NCBI GenBank assembly: GCA_026119855.1
Contig: JAOWBW010000363.1
Location: 1 to 64,000 of the forward strand
Direction of reading: 5' to 3'
From: Campanula takesimana
Lineage: Eukaryota > Streptophyta > Magnoliopsida > Asterales > Campanulaceae
DNA: 64,000 bases
Position 1 is the first letter of the stretch; each line of letters begins with the position of its first letter. This document shows, one piece after another, positions 34,556-45,417 of the stretch. The notes beneath the pieces are model-generated. The model was not told the DNA's origin. It saw only the letters and a program-made list of their open reading frames with translations, and searched no databases. The translations under genes were made by a program, and so were the position numbers.

Positions 34556-34821
34556 GTCGATTTATGGGTTTAGTTAATTGACGGTTGAGATTGGAATGCA
34601 TACTCGTGATAGATGGTATTTGGCGCTAAAAGTAAATCATTATGAAAATAAATCAAATCTCAATCATACTATACTTGCCGTATTTTCATTTTTTTACCGG
34701 GAGTGAGATCATCTAAAATAACTACTCCAGTAATTTTTAATCAATTTTTAATTTATTTATAAGACTCGTTTATTTTATCATACTTTACTTTTGGAAAATA
34801 TCATATTTTTGCCATTAGACC

Positions 34822-35464
34822 TAGCGATGACAAAACACGGTTCCGGTTACGGTTTCGGTTCGGAACCGCCGGTTCCGGTTTCGGAAAATGTTGAACCGTA
34901 ACCGAACCGTTTCACTTCCGGTTACGGTTACGGTTCGGAATCGACGGTTCACAGTTCGGAACCGGCGGTCCACATTTTCCTTTTAAAAAAATATATAATT
35001 TTTTTTAACAGAAAAACAATTATAATAATATTTTATTGCCGACTTTTTTTTTACAAAAAAGGTATCGAAAAAATGTTTAAAAAACTAAAGAGGTCCGTCC
35101 CTCTTTTCTTTTATATACTCAACAAATTTTTATAATTTTAATTCACTGAATTTGGCTAAAAAACCAATTAAAACTCAACTTTTATTGTCAATGTTCAGTT
35201 AGTAACGGTTAATTCTGATGAAACTGTTAGAAATCTAACGATTTTGACGGTTTTCTAACGGTTTTGATAACGGTTCCGGTTCGTTCATGGCAGTTCGGAA
35301 CCGCCGGGTCACGGTTTTCAGAGGGGATGAACCGGAATCGGACCGTGTTACAAACGGTTCCGGTTCACACGGTTCCGGTTTTCGTCAAGATTCAAGGCGG
35401 TTCCGGGCTTTTCGGTTACGGTTCCTGTCCGTTTTGGCGTTCCGGTTCGGTTTGGCCATCCATA
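34822..35464. mobile_element. TIR element rich in CGGTTCCGGTT repeats
   Basis: The ends TAGCGATGACAAAACACGG and (reverse complement of the right) TATGGATGGCCAAACCGA are similar. CGGTTCCGGTT, CGGAACCG and variants are dispersed at both sides of an AT-rich centre and can pair with each other. This organisation occurs in plant hAT-like MITEs. No clean TSD was seen and no coding frame is supported. Confidence 0.55.
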
Positions 35465-36534
35465 CTGACCATCTACAATGGATTAAACACCATTTTCCAT
35501 TCAACACCCACTTTATCACTCCACATCATCTTCTCTCTCTTCCAACTCATTCATTCAACACTCATTCAACTTTACACCCTACAATGGTTTATTTAATCCC
35601 CCATTCAACACTCTTCTCACTCATCATCCTATACCCCACCACTTAAATTTTATTTTCTATTATTTATTTTTAGGTAAAAATGTAAAAAATGTGCCTCAAT
35701 TGGTCATTTTGTGCAGGTTTGGTACCTAATGTCATTTTTGTTGCAGGTATGGTACCTCAAATGGTCACTTTGTGCAGTCAAGGTCACTTTGGCTAACACC
35801 GTTAGTATTTAGACGTTAAATATCCATGTGCTTGGTCATGTGCCATTTATTGAGGGGTAAAATAGGAAATTTATGAGTAAAAAAATAGCCCCCTCTTTCT
35901 CCATCGTCTTCTTTCTCCTCCTTCATCAATAAACCTAAAATTAAATTTCTGAACAACCAATCTCTTTGTAATTTTTGAGTTTTCATGGCCAATTGTTACC
36001 TCTTTAGCATTCATTTAGTATTGAGTTTAGCAATCTTATCTCTCCGGCAACGAAACTCCATCTAACTTTCACCACAGCTCCGACCTCCGTCATGTCCTCC
36101 ACCACCCATTAACACTGTCGCAAAACCCCCCAATTTCTCGGCTTCATCGAGAATGGAAGATGAAGCTTCGTAGAAATAATCGTATAATTTCTGGTAATAT
36201 TTCTTGATGAGTATCGGAAGAAGATGGAAAGTATGGAGGAGAGGTTCTTCTGAGTGTTGATGTACAGGTCTTAATTTGGGATGACATTTTCATTCCCAGG
36301 TTGATAGGCTTGCTAAGAAATTGTCCAGATCTGGGTTTGGTATGAAATTTTCGAGATCTGGGTTTTGTAGCCTTTTGAAAATAATTGTTCCTTTTTTTCA
36401 AATGAGCAATGAAGCGTTCGGGGTTATTCAGTTTCTTTGATTTAGTGCGAGTTACTTCTGGACTAGGAGATCATTGTAGAACTTGACATTGAAAAGATAA
36501 AAGATTGGAAAAGAAGATTTTAGTTTAGCCTGAA

Positions 36535-36566
36535 CTAGCAGTACCCCCATGCGATGCACGGTGTGG
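36535..36566 (-). mobile_element. Helitron-type 3' terminus
   Basis: The minus strand reads CACCGTGCATCGCATGGGGG then TACTGCTAG followed by T: a GC hairpin (GTGCATCGCA core, imperfect) about 10 bases before CTAG. The other end was not located. Confidence 0.55.
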
Positions 36567-36711
36567 TCAATTTTTTTTATTTAGTAATTATATTTTAATT
36601 TTTTAAAACTTATTTTATAATCAAAGTAAAAAATCCTTAAACATGCAAATAATATGTTTAAAGTAAATTCTTAACACATAAATGAATATGAGTAACTTTT
36701 ATTCCTGTATA

Positions 36712-36992
36712 CTCCCTTCGTTATATGTCACTTGAGACTTTTTTCCTTTTTCGTCCGTTCCACATACTTGAGACTGCCCAAAATGGTAAAAAATCTTTAC
36801 TATTCTTCCCACTCAGTCTCTCTTCTACTTTACTTTTACACTCACAACACCAATCAACATACTATTCCTCCCACTCATTCTCTCTCCTATTTAATTTTTC
36901 ATACTCACAAACACCAGTCCTACTATTTATCTCTCTTACTTTTCCTTAATGTGCCAAAAATTTTTGTCTCAAGTCACATGAAATGGAGGGAG
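36712..36992. mobile_element. Stowaway-like MITE
   Basis: TA-flanked. CTCCCTTCGTTATATGTCACTT at the left pairs with AAGTCACATGAAATGGAGGGAG at the right. Confidence 0.85.
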
Positions 36993-37026
36993 TAATAGTG
37001 ATCAAATTAATGAACACAAATATTTA

Positions 37027-37029
<3 letters not shown>

Positions 37030-37084
<55 letters not shown>
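37030..37084. repeat. (AT)n microsatellite
   Basis: A nearly perfect run of TA/AT dinucleotides ending at the Micron-like element. Confidence 0.95.
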
Positions 37085-37087
<3 letters not shown>

Positions 37088-37439
37088 TGCTTAAATGAGA
37101 ACCTAAATATCGTGATAACCGTGAGAACCAATCATAACCATTAGATTAGAAAAAAAATCAAGGGTCCATATGTTAGATACAATTGATCACTTAGATACAG
37201 TACAAAAAAATTGATATTACACTTGGATACAATAAGTTAATAAGTATTGTATCTAAGTGTTGCACTTGGATACACTATGCTAAAAACTAATGTATCCAAT
37301 TGTTTTTTCGAAAATTAACTAATGTATCCAAGTGTATCCAATGTATCTAACATCTGGACCCTTGAATTTTTTTTCTAATCTAATGTTATGATTGGTTCTC
37401 ACGGTTCTCATATAAAATGGTTCTTACAGGAGCGCGACC

Positions 37440-37440
<1 letters not shown>
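37085..37440. mobile_element. Micron-like MITE between AT repeats, copy 1
   Basis: From AGGTGCTTAAATGAGAACC to GGTTCTTACAGGAGCGCGACCC. The ends are inverted (GAGAACC/GGTTCTCA), and TGAGAACCAATCATAACC-type blocks recur inverted inside. Flanked by (TA)n on both sides, the target preference described for Micron MITEs in rice. Non-coding. Confidence 0.65.

Positions 37441-37450
<10 letters not shown>

Positions 37451-37490
<40 letters not shown>
37451..37490. repeat. (TG)n microsatellite
   Basis: About 20 TG units joining two oppositely oriented Micron-like elements. Confidence 0.95.
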
Positions 37491-37492
<2 letters not shown>

Positions 37493-37845
37493 GCGCTCCT
37501 ATGAGAATCCTTTTAAATGAGAACCGTGAGAACCAATCATAACCGTTTGATTCAATACGAAATCAAGGGTCCAGATTATAGATACATTTGATACACTTGA
37601 ATACAGTAGCTAATTTTCAAAAAATACAACTGGTTACATTAGTTTTTAACTTACTGTATCCAAGTGCAACACTTGGATATAGTACTTGTTTAACTACTGT
37701 ATCCAAGTAAAATATCAAAATTTATGTATTACATTAAAGTGTATCTAATGTATCTATAATCTGGACCCTTGATTTTGATTATAATCTAATGGTTATGCTT
37801 GGTTCTCATGGTTCTCACGCAATTGTGGTTCTCATTTGAGCATAT
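37491..37845. mobile_element. Micron-like MITE, copy 2, inverted
   Basis: Starts TCGCGCTCCTATGAGAA and ends GGTTCTCATTTGAGCA, the reverse of copy 1, followed by (AT)n. Shares AACCAATCATAACCG and GGGTCCAGA segments with copy 1. Confidence 0.65.
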
Positions 37846-37860
37846 ATATATATATATATA

Positions 37861-37968
37861 TAGGTGCTCAAATGAGAACCTAAATATCGTGAGAACTTAA
37901 TGTATCTAATGATGTATCCAATTGCACATTGGATACATTAGTTTTTACCTAATGTATTCAAGGTGCAC

Positions 37969-37973
<5 letters not shown>
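37861..37973. mobile_element. Micron-like MITE, truncated copy 3
   Basis: Begins AGGTGCTCAAATGAGAACC like copy 1 and stops after about 110 bp in the next (AT)n run. Confidence 0.55.

Positions 37974-38051
<78 letters not shown>
37974..38051. repeat. (AT)n microsatellite
   Basis: About 39 AT units. The open frames across it encode only alternating Tyr-Ile and are not genes. Confidence 0.95.
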
Positions 38052-38056
<5 letters not shown>

Positions 38057-38652
38057 TTAAAAACAGATTACCCATTTTGTCATTTTGTTGTGAGTATGAT
38101 ATGTAGGACCCACTTTTCATTTTAAGATTTTGACTCTTAAAATGGGACGTCATTTTCGGTCCCATTTTTGACTCTTAAAATGGGACCAATGGGACCGAAG
38201 GAGTAGTTACTATTCTTTATTCCACTTTCTCTATCCTTCCCGCTTACAACACCTATTTTTTTAACATCTTTTCTTAATTCTCGTTCCTAAAATAAAATGG
38301 TTAAATTGTTTTGAGACGAATGGAGTATATCTCTAGTTTTAAAAGGCCTAAAACGTCCTTAATCCTTTATGTCTATGCTGATCTCTTTATCAAATACTCT
38401 AACCACACTCCACTATTGCTACAGATACACACTTCGATTTTCTTGATGAATCAAATAACAATCATATATGCCTCAATATCTCACATAGCCATTACAGAGG
38501 AAATTATACTTACAAAACCAATTAAATCACTATTTATCTCACTCGTTATCTCCTATTTTTATTTTTACACTCACAATATTTCTTTTCTCTCACATTTTTT
38601 CTTAGTTCTTGTGTCCAACACCAAAATTTCGTACAGTTGGACAAAGAGAGTA
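38052..38652. mobile_element. Stowaway-like MITE remnants
   Basis: Right-end-like termini GGGACCGAAGGAGTA (near 38190), GAGACGAATGGAGTA (near 38315) and GGACAAAGAGAGTA (near 38640) mark decayed or nested MITEs. Left ends are not clear. No gene is supported. Confidence 0.4.
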
Positions 38653-38822
38653 CAGTATTTTAGAAACTTTTTTTCAAAAAATGTTTACCTTTTTTTTTTT
38701 TTTTAAATTTAAAAAAATGAGGAGACATCTTTTAAAACCAACTTAAAGGCTCTCATTTAAAAAGAAAAGGATTTTAAAAAATGTGTAACATCAACTTTGC
38801 AAAACCTTACCGCTTTTGTCTA

Positions 38823-39089
38823 CTCCCTCCGTCCCACCGAAAATTGCAAAACTTATCAAAATGGGCGTCCCATAGAAATTGCACATTCCATAAATGGAAA
38901 GTTTTTAATACTTTTTAATTTGTGGGTCCCTCTTCTCATACTCACATCCACTAACCCACTAACTATTCTCTACCCCACTTTCTCTCTCCCACTCAACTAT
39001 CAACACTCACAACACATCACCTTTTTCACTTTTTCTCTTAATTCTTGTGCCATAATTTTTTTTTTAAGTTTCCGACGGGACGGAGGGAG
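38823..39089. mobile_element. Stowaway-like MITE
   Basis: TA-flanked. CTCCCTCCGTCCCACCGAAAA and CGACGGGACGGAGGGAG are inverted ends. Confidence 0.9.
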
Positions 39090-39118
39090 TATTTCCCTAA
39101 CCTACTCACTCCCCTGCC

Positions 39119-39143
39119 TGCCCTACCCTACCCTACCCTACCC
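39119..39143. repeat. CCCTA pentamer repeat
   Basis: Four to five CCCTA units. Not the plant telomere heptamer CCCTAAA. Confidence 0.9.
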
Positions 39144-39426
39144 ACTACCATTCGACCTAACCCCCATCCTATCCTATGTTAAAAATTTGTACTATTGTTT
39201 CTACCTTTCATTAGGTTACATTATTTTATTAGCGGAAACACTATTCCTTGTAAATAAGACTTTCCTGTTGTTATAGTATCTTGTTAATGTTAATTTTGTT
39301 ATATAAATAAAAATAAGATAGACAAACTATTCGTGAGTCAAATAAAAAGAAAAATTAATATATTAACGTATTCATGTGAATATGTAATTTGCTTCCTTAC
39401 ATAAATATAATCTTATAAAATTACTA

Positions 39427-39770
39427 CTCCTTCCGTTCCAGTTTAAGGTTTTTACTTTCTTTTTTGGTATGTCCCAATTGTTCTTAGTTGCTTTATTCTT
39501 TAAATGGCAAAGGATAAATAGTATTTTGAACATTCTTGTCCTTATAAAGTTCATATATTACAAAAGCTCATCACTTACCCATCTACTTTTCACCCACTTG
39601 TATTATGAATAAACACAATTATATCCTCCACCCACTACCATTCTTGACTCAATTTTATCTTAATTCTTTAGGAGGGATCCTCCACCCAATACCATTCTTG
39701 ACTCAATTTTATCTTAATTCCTTAATTAAGTGTGCTAAACCAAACTAAGAACCTTAAACCAAAATAGGAG
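39427..39770. mobile_element. Stowaway-like MITE, enlarged by an internal duplication
   Basis: CTCCTTCCGTTCCAGTTTAAGG pairs with CCTTAAACCAAAATAGGAG. A stretch of about 50 bp (CCTCCACCCA.TACCATTC to TTAATTC) is duplicated near 39625-39720. Confidence 0.75.
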
Positions 39771-41044
39771 TATTAACGTATTTATTGATTATAAGCAATA
39801 TTGTAAATGCATAAGAAATAACCTCACAATTGAATTGAATCTTATCTAATGTATGTAAGCCATTGAAAGTATTATGCAAAAGTAAGGTACTTTTAATATT
39901 TACTTGATACTTAACGGAGGAGCAGCTGTTCCCGGTCAAAATACTTTGAGGCTAAGTGGATCTTCTTACGCAAAAGCCACTGTACAAATTTACACTCGGC
40001 AAAACATGAATAAACATGAACAATCTTCAAGTCTTGAATCCCGTATTTACTTGCTTTCGGTGGATTTACAATTTCAACCAAGAATTAAAACAATTCGGTT
40101 CCCGAAAATAACTTTACAATCTCCATATATCTGTCTACCTCTCTCACTCTAACCGTGTCCCCATGGCCTTTTGAATCTCAAACCACCCAGTAAACAAATC
40201 CCAGCGGTAAACTATCATCTTCACCCATTGTCATCACCGTCATATCTCAATCACCACCTGTAACTACTCTTCTCTCACTTGCCACAATCACCACCGCCCG
40301 TACTTACAACAGTGCACCTCCAAATCTGCACAAAACTCAAAGAACAGAGAAACGAAAACCCATTAATCCAAAAAAATCCAGAAAATAAACCCACAAAAAC
40401 ACACGAACACCACCACGGGGACACACACACACACGTATATAAAGATCTATGTGGATCTTCTTACATCTATAATGTTGATCTTTTTAGATCTACAAAGATC
40501 TGAACACACGAACACAACCATACAAAAACAAAAAACACACAGATCTAACCCCTAAGTTCTTGATGTACGACTAAAATCAAAGACCATTACACACTCAAAT
40601 CACAAACCCGCACAAGCACAAAAAGACGCAAAAAAATGGTGAAGAAGAGATAGAAGTGACGAAGAGATTCTAGATCTACGACTAAAATCAAAGACCGTTA
40701 CACACTCAAATCACAAACCCACCCAAGCACAAAAATACGTAAAAGAAACAGTGAAGAGGAGTTAGAAGAGAGAACCTGGAAGAAAACGAAGGCCGCAGGG
40801 GGAAAAACGGTTTGTAGCTCACAAGCACAAATCCGGAGAAGAGAGAAAAGGGCTGAGACAGAAATAATCGCCGGAGACGAAGGCCGGAAACTGGTAGTCG
40901 GCGAATATGCGGAGAAAGAGAGAGAGAGAGAGTGTGTGTATGTGGGTTTGTGTTTCTAGAGAGAGAGAGAGAAATTGGAGAGAAAAATGAGGAGGGAGGA
41001 GAAGATGATAGGTTTTCAAGGGAACCGATTAGAGATGCCATCAT
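39771..41044 (-). other. MULE interior next to the right TIR, leader-like
   Basis: On the minus strand it has the look of a plant gene 5' end: CT-rich tracts (40905-40980) and an ATG frame at 41044-40706 beginning MMASLIGSLENL that becomes Leu/Ser/Phe-rich. I do not recognise a protein and do not call a gene. Captured sequence or the element's own leader are both possible. Confidence 0.35.
40566..40790. repeat. Two tandem units of about 111 bp
   Basis: ACGACTAAAATCAAAGACC starts both units (40566 and 40677). They stay similar through the CACAAACCC region and then diverge. Confidence 0.8.
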
Positions 41045-42144
41045 TTTCCAGGGAAAATTACATCCTATGCCACAAAGTGAAAAGACGAAAATGCCCTTAG
41101 AATAGGCAAAATGTGTTTGGGCGCCAAGTTTGGCACTTCTGTTATTATATATTTATAGATATTGACCTGGTGAGGGGAAGAGTAAGCCTTTTGCTTTTCA
41201 AAAAAAAAGATAAATCTGTAAGTTTGATGATTCTAACAAACACCCCTTTCCGTTCCATTAAAGGTGAAGAAGATGAAGGAGGAGGGAAGAAGATGAAGGA
41301 TAAAGAGTGGAGATATTTTATTCACATAAATTTCCTATTTTACCCCTCAATAAATGGCACATAACCAAGCAAATGGATATTTAACGTCTAAATACTAACA
41401 GTGTTAGCCAAAGTGACTTTGACTGCACAAAGTGACCATTTGAGGTACTATACCTGCAACAAAAATGACATTAGGTACCAAACCTGCACAAAGTGACCAA
41501 TTGAGGTACTTTTTTTGCATTTTTACCTTATTTTTATGATTAGTAAAATAATAATAATAATATAAAAAAAAAAAAAATCAATTATAATTTAAAAAAAAAT
41601 ACTTCACACTTAATTATTTTTTTGTAATTGTAATTAAATAAATATGAGGGTTTTTTTAGTGTTGAAATGGTTATTATTGGGATCCATTTCATTAAAATGA
41701 GTTTTTTTTGTATCCAAATCAAATGAAACTTGCATCTATTTATAGAGAAAAAATATATGAATTTTGGTGCAAATTTTTTTTTTTAAAATCATTTACTGTA
41801 AAATAATTGAGCTCAAATAATTGAGATGAGGAATTAAAACGAAAATTCCATGAACCAATGAATAATTGCCGAGTGTCACAACCAGAGAAAAAGGAAAAAA
41901 AAAAAAAAAACTGCGCAGGCCTTGACGCGCCTTGTCTGGCGCATGTTCCGCACGCGCCAAGGGAGCCCTATCAGGAGCCGCCGCGTGGCAACCGGCTGGC
42001 CCTCTTTCCCCATTCAACTGTGTTGAATCTATTCAACACAAAACCCATTCAACTCCCCCTTCAACTCCCCATTGCACCCATTAAACACCCCCTACTATGT
42101 TTAATCCCATCCAACACCCCCATTTAACACTCCATTGTAGATGC

Positions 42145-42922
42145 CCATGTATAATGGATTAAACAACATTTTTCATTCAACACCCACTTTATCACTCCAT
42201 ATCATCTTCTCTCTCTTCAACCTAATAATTCAACACTCATTCAACACTTACACCCTACAATGGTTTGTTTAATCCCCCATTCAACACCTTTCCAACTTAT
42301 CATCCTATACCCCACCACTTAAAATTTGTTTTTTATTTTTTATTTTTACGATTAGTAAATAATAATAATAATAATAATAATGATAATAATAATAATCAAT
42401 TATAATTTAAAAAAAAATACTTCACACTTAATTATTTTTTGTAATTGTAATTAAATAAATATGAGGGTTTTTTTAGTGTTGAACATTTCACTAAAAATAG
42501 TTTGTTTGTTTTTTTTGGATCCAAATCAAATGAAACTTGCATCTATTTATAGAGGGAAAAAAATTATGAATTTTGGTATAAAAAAATAAAAAAAAATTAT
42601 TTACTGTAAAATAATTTAGCTCAAATAATTGGGATGAGAAATTAAATCGGAAATTCCATGAACCAATGAATGATTGCCAAGTGTCACAATCAGAAAAAAA
42701 AAAAATGACCCTTATCGGCGCGTGTCTGCACGCGCCTTGTTGGCCCAATGGGAGCACGCCACGTGTCCGAAACCGATACCCCACTTTCCCATTAAACGGT
42801 GTTGAATACATTCAACACCTCCCTTCCATTAAACACCCATTCAACACCATTGCACCCATTAAACACCTCCCCATTTTGTTTAATGCCATTCAACACCTCA
42901 ATTAAACTTCCATTGTGCATGG
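42145..42922. mobile_element. TIR element B, direct neighbour of element A
   Basis: Starts CCATGTATAATGGATTAAAC and ends CCATTGTGCATGG. Nearly collinear with element A, including the GC-rich CGCGTGTCTGCACGCGCC stretch near 42720 and the CATTCAACACC units. Shows the empty site of the MULE insertion (TTTTTATTTTTACGATTAG). Confidence 0.7.
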
Positions 42923-42946
42923 TCTTGTACTTAGGGATGACAAATA

Positions 42947-43116
42947 CTTCCTCTGTCCCAGCAGAAGTGGCACTAATTTTTGGGACACGGAGATTAAGGA
43001 AAAATAGTAGATGTGTGGTAGAAAATGAAGAGAGAGAATGAGTGTGGTAAATAGTAGTGTTGGTTGAATAAAATGAGTTGTGGAAAATGAAGATAAGAAT
43101 GAGTGAGGTTAAATAG
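42947..43116. mobile_element. Left part of a Stowaway-like MITE cut by the SIRE element
   Basis: Begins at TA then CTTCCTCTGTCCCAGCAGAA and continues with the GTGGTAGAAAATGAAGAGAG interior, then meets the SIRE LTR. The right part should lie beyond the SIRE element, outside the window. Confidence 0.75.
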
Positions 43117-44544
43117 TGTTGGGTTTTGATGCATCATGCGCAGCGGAATTGTTGGGTATGCTTATTTCTTAACCCTCCTATTTATGTTAGAATTGAGTGA
43201 TACCATCACCTAAGTTTATTTTAAGGACTTTAGGACCCTACGTAAGAAGTTTTATAACTTCAATTTTTAGCTAAGTCCTTCTTATAGACTAGGCTTAGTG
43301 GTTAAGGCTTTTACTTTGAATTTGAGGTCTCACTTGCAAATGACTAAGTGTGATGCGCATGACTTTCATGCGCAGCACCCATCTGCGCATTCAATGTGCA
43401 TGGCCTTCATGCGCGCGCAGATTTACCTTGGTCAATTCTCTCATTTCCTGATCTCATATTCTAGAAGCTTCGAAAGCGTCAAGTCAAGCTACGCTTTTTA
43501 GAATGAGCCAAAGTGCTGATGTGTACATACGACAAAACAAGCACACTCAGCATACACGTGATGGAGACGCGCCTCAGTTTGAAATTTAAAAAGAAGACAG
43601 TTGTCATCCTTCTAGAAGAAGTTTGAAGTTTGTCCACTTGATCTGTCTCCAACGGCTATAAAGGACATCTGCGCACCAATCACATTGTGCCAGCTCATTG
43701 TCCTTGCTCAGAGCTCCAAAGGTTAGTTTTTGAAGCTCCACTATAAATAGCCTTGCTCATTCTCATTTCCAAGCTACTTGTGTTTTGCTTTCTGAAAGAA
43801 ACTTTGAAGATTGCTTGCTCATTTCCAGAATTCTCAAGAACAGCCTTCATACCTTTATACCTTACCAAGCCCAGATCCAAAAGCCTTGTATCACTAGAAT
43901 ATCTTGTGCTCTTCATCTCATAGATTTATAGAGCCCAGATTTCTGACACACACACACACCTCTTGAAGTTACGATCTCATCGATCATACTTCTAGAGATA
44001 CACCGGTTTTGTCTAGGATTTGTTCTTTCATAGATTATAGATATTTAAGTTAGTTTTGTTCTCAATCTTTGTAACTTGTAACACTCTCTCATAATAATAT
44101 CTCCATTAGAAATCCAAGACTAACCATCTTGGTAGAGGACGTAGATCTTTTCCCGATCGAACCTCTCCAAATAGCTTGTCTATTTATTGTGCTTTTCATT
44201 CTATATTTAAGCTTTTCTGATATATTGCTTTGTTTGATCTTTGTAGATTGTCTTGCACTGTTTGCATTGTGTTTGTGTGCTTTCTGCCTTAGTACCATTT
44301 TGCGCCTCTCTTTAAGCTAAACTTAGTGCGTGCGTTTTTACACTTCTGCGCATATTCCCTGCGCATTAGTAATTGCTTTAAGTTTCCACTGTGCATTTCA
44401 CACTCTTGTTGCGCGCTATACTTAGACAAAATAAGAGCTGTGCGCATTAGCCATTGATTTGCAAAAGGGTTTGAAAGAATTTTAAAACGCTATTCACCCC
44501 CCTCTAGCATTTTTCATACCCTTGTTGCCCATTTGGGACCAACA
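43117..44544 (+). repeat. SIRE 5' LTR
   Basis: Runs from TGTTGGGTTTTG to GGGACCAACA, with inverted TGTTGG/CCAACA ends. It includes a cluster of TGCGCA/ATGCGC motifs at 43351-43420 with steps near 15 bp. The 3' LTR is not in the window, so the boundaries rest on the ends and the primer site. Confidence 0.85.
43742..43748 (+). promoter_or_regulatory. TATA box in the SIRE LTR
   Basis: TATAAAT in CACTATAAATAGCC is a classic plant TATA context. Confidence 0.6.
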
Positions 44545-44546
44545 AG

Positions 44547-44558
44547 TGGTATCAGAGC
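44547..44558 (+). other. SIRE primer binding site, initiator tRNA-Met type
   Basis: TGGTATCAGAGC, two bases after the LTR. Confidence 0.92.
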
Positions 44559-44617
44559 AAACACCTATATAAAACGTTTTTGTTTTTTAAGCTTAACAGC
44601 TTGGGTGCCGATTCGAT

Positions 44618-45417
44618 ATGGCAAACTCAAAACCTTCGGCAACTGCTAACTACACACATGTTCCAGTCTTTGACGATGTGTGGAAATTCAGCATTCTGAC
44701 CCATCTCAGCTCAATCTATGAAAGGCTTCATGACACCGTGGTTTATGGACCTTACATCCCAATGAAAGCGAATACTAATCCACGCACCAACGCTGCTCAA
44801 CCTTCTATCAAGAAACCAAAGGAAGAATGGACTGAAGAAGAAATGAGAAGAGTTGCAAATGATGGGAAAGCAAGAAACATTCTCCTAAGCACTCTAAGCA
44901 CGGCTATGAAACAACAAGTCATGCATTGTGCTACCGCCAATGAATTATGGGATGCTATTGAAGAGAACATCGAAGGAGACACTGTTTGCAAGGAGAACAT
45001 GAGATACGAAGTTCAAAAGAGATTCAACAATTTCTCTCAACTCCCCGGTGAATCTTTAAGACAGACTTATGAACGTTATTGTGAAATCATTAATCTCTGT
45101 ATTTCACTTGGAAAGAAGTTCTCTAATAAAGAATTGAATGTAAATTTCCTCGATGCTTTTGGATCAAGATACCTCCATAAATCTAGCGCTCTTGAAGACG
45201 CTGGAACTTTAGATGTTTGGACTCTAAGAAATTTTTACGCAAATCTCAAAGTTTACGAACTCAAACTTCAGCGTATAAGTGAAACTGAAGGAAAATCAAA
45301 GTCCATTGCTATGGTGGCGCAAAGAGAAGAAGCACCTGCGCCAGTACATGTTGAGAAAATTTCTGACCCCAATTCGAGAATTTCAGAAAATTCTCAAAAC
45401 CCAGCTCGTTCAGCAAA
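44618..45417 (+). pseudogene. SIRE gag, N-terminal part, interrupted
   Basis: The Gag polyprotein forms the intracellular particle that packages the element RNA. The frame from ATG 44618 encodes about 267 gag residues. The central part ARNILLSTLSTAMKQQVMHC, then ELWDAIEE and LRQTYERYCEIINL, is the UBN2-type gag core of plant copia elements. At 45418 the frame runs into the LTR of the nested gag-only element and stops at 45457. The zinc knuckle lies beyond the insertion, in a different frame from this part even when the insertion is disregarded, so a separate frameshift also exists. Confidence 0.85.

Larger units (their letters stand above)
35673..41527. mobile_element. Large MULE-type element, perfect 9-bp TSD
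   Basis: About 210-bp TIRs start GGTAAAAATG and contain CCTCAATTGGTCA, GTGCAGGTTTGGTACC and GTTAGTATTTAGACGTTAAA. Both flanks are TTATTTTTA (35664-35672 and 41528-41536), the 9-bp duplication of Mutator-like elements. The 5855-bp interior has no transposase that I can detect. It holds a 5'-UTR- or promoter-like CT/GA-rich region next to each TIR, and several younger insertions (MITEs, Micron-like elements, a Helitron end). It could be a Pack-MULE with captured gene sequence or a decayed element. Confidence 0.88.
35469..42143. mobile_element. TIR element A, split by a MULE-type element
   Basis: The left part 35469-35672 starts CCATCTACAATGGATTAAAC and the right part 41528-42143 ends CCATTGTAGATG, an inverted terminus. 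The same sequence exists uninterrupted in copy B directly downstream (42145-42922). Its native length is about 0.8 kb. Includes GC-rich CGCGCC sequence near 41915-41960 and repeated CATTCAACACC units. Superfamily not determined. Confidence 0.7.

Noticed and set aside
37922..38165. Open frames over the (AT)n tract encoding Tyr-Ile repeats
   Set aside because: Product of the dinucleotide repeat; open in both strands for the same reason.
39119..39143. Interstitial telomere repeat
   Set aside because: The unit is CCCTA, not the plant heptamer CCCTAAA, and only a few copies exist.
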